Positions 63,960-64,000 of a stretch of DNA of 64,000 nt are shown here, one piece after another. A program made the position numbers and the translations under genes. The notes under the pieces are model-generated. The model saw nothing but the letters and a program-made list of their open reading frames with translations. It had not been told where the DNA came from and did not search any database. Numbering within the stretch: position 1 is the stretch's first letter; every line of letters starts with the position of its first letter. Source of the DNA: an uncultured Prevotellaceae bacterium (GTDB lineage Bacteria; Bacteroidota; Bacteroidia; Bacteroidales; Bacteroidaceae); assembly GCA_947167935.1 (NCBI GenBank), contig CAMVJU010000001.1, positions 1-64,000 of the forward strand, written 5' to 3'.

Positions 63960-64000
63960 ATGAAAAAGAAAATCATCATCGCTGTCGTGATTGTCGCCGC
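63960..64000 (+). CDS. Start of a membrane-fusion protein (HlyD/RND adaptor), cut by window edge
   Basis: Only the first 13 codons are visible: MKKKIIIAVVIVA, a basic start followed by a hydrophobic helix, as in efflux adaptor proteins. The position three bases after a TolC gene supports that reading. The rest lies outside the window. Confidence 0.55.
   Translation, partial: MKKKIIIAVVIVA

Overview
The window looks like a chromosomal segment of a Prevotella-like member of the Bacteroidetes (my inference from content; no 16S or other marker gene is present). Supporting signs: many genes are preceded by the Bacteroidetes -7 element TAnnTTTG, usually as TACCTTTG or TAATTTTG, with TTTG about 19-21 bp upstream where visible. 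There are few Shine-Dalgarno sites. SecA is long (1125 aa). DUF4105, DUF4835/PorD-like, GH109, CcsA, SusD-less TonB receptor and ExbB/ExbD/ExbD modules are present, and one secreted protein ends in a YDLQGRR...GIYI C-terminal motif.

Layout. 1-6.4 kb is accessory and eroded: a cut-off gene at the edge, a Hanks-type kinase, a deletion scar joining pieces of two genes, an AAA/DUF234 ATPase, a BACON-like gene remnant, and long gene-poor stretches full of inverted and phased repeats. 6.4-13.7 kb holds an exbB-exbD-exbD energy-transduction operon, an Lrp regulator, manC, and a LuxR regulator divergent from a TonB receptor. 13.7-19.2 kb is one reverse-strand run: cstA, a small barrel protein, nadC, a GH109 glycosidase and an N-acetylhexosamine-kinase-like gene. 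19.3-25.6 kb holds secA, a phosphatase-family protein and a DUF4105 protein. 25.8-32.3 kb is envelope biogenesis (outer membrane barrel, LptC, CNNM/CBS protein, PpiD/SurA-like chaperone), then nth. 32.7-41 kb holds inositol-phosphate synthase, ccsA, lepA, a Crp/Fnr regulator, rpmE, a secreted nuclease, and a glutathione peroxidase plus thioredoxin reductase pair. 41-50.6 kb, reverse strand, holds a cysteine-less TlpA-like lipoprotein, an OmpA/TPR lipoprotein, a GHL10 glycosidase, a DMT transporter, and the agmatine-to-putrescine pair aguA and aguB. 50.9-64 kb, forward, holds thrA, an apgM-family gene (possible homoserine kinase), a PorD-like DUF4835 protein, GH8 and GH2 glycosidases, a mannonate/mannitol oxidoreductase, TolC, and the start of a membrane-fusion protein.

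The most unusual content is the repeat landscape. (1) A 21-bp phased AGGAGGCTC repeat recurs at three intergenic sites. (2) Degenerate tandem heptamers occur at about 14 places, several in frame inside metabolic genes. (3) AACGAA/AACGAT hexamer runs pervade the exb operon and recur by ppiD. (4) Several large foldback elements are present. (5) AguB is fused in frame to a secreted-type beta-propeller with its own internal signal-like segment. I saw no rRNA, tRNA, CRISPR array, transposase or phage gene.
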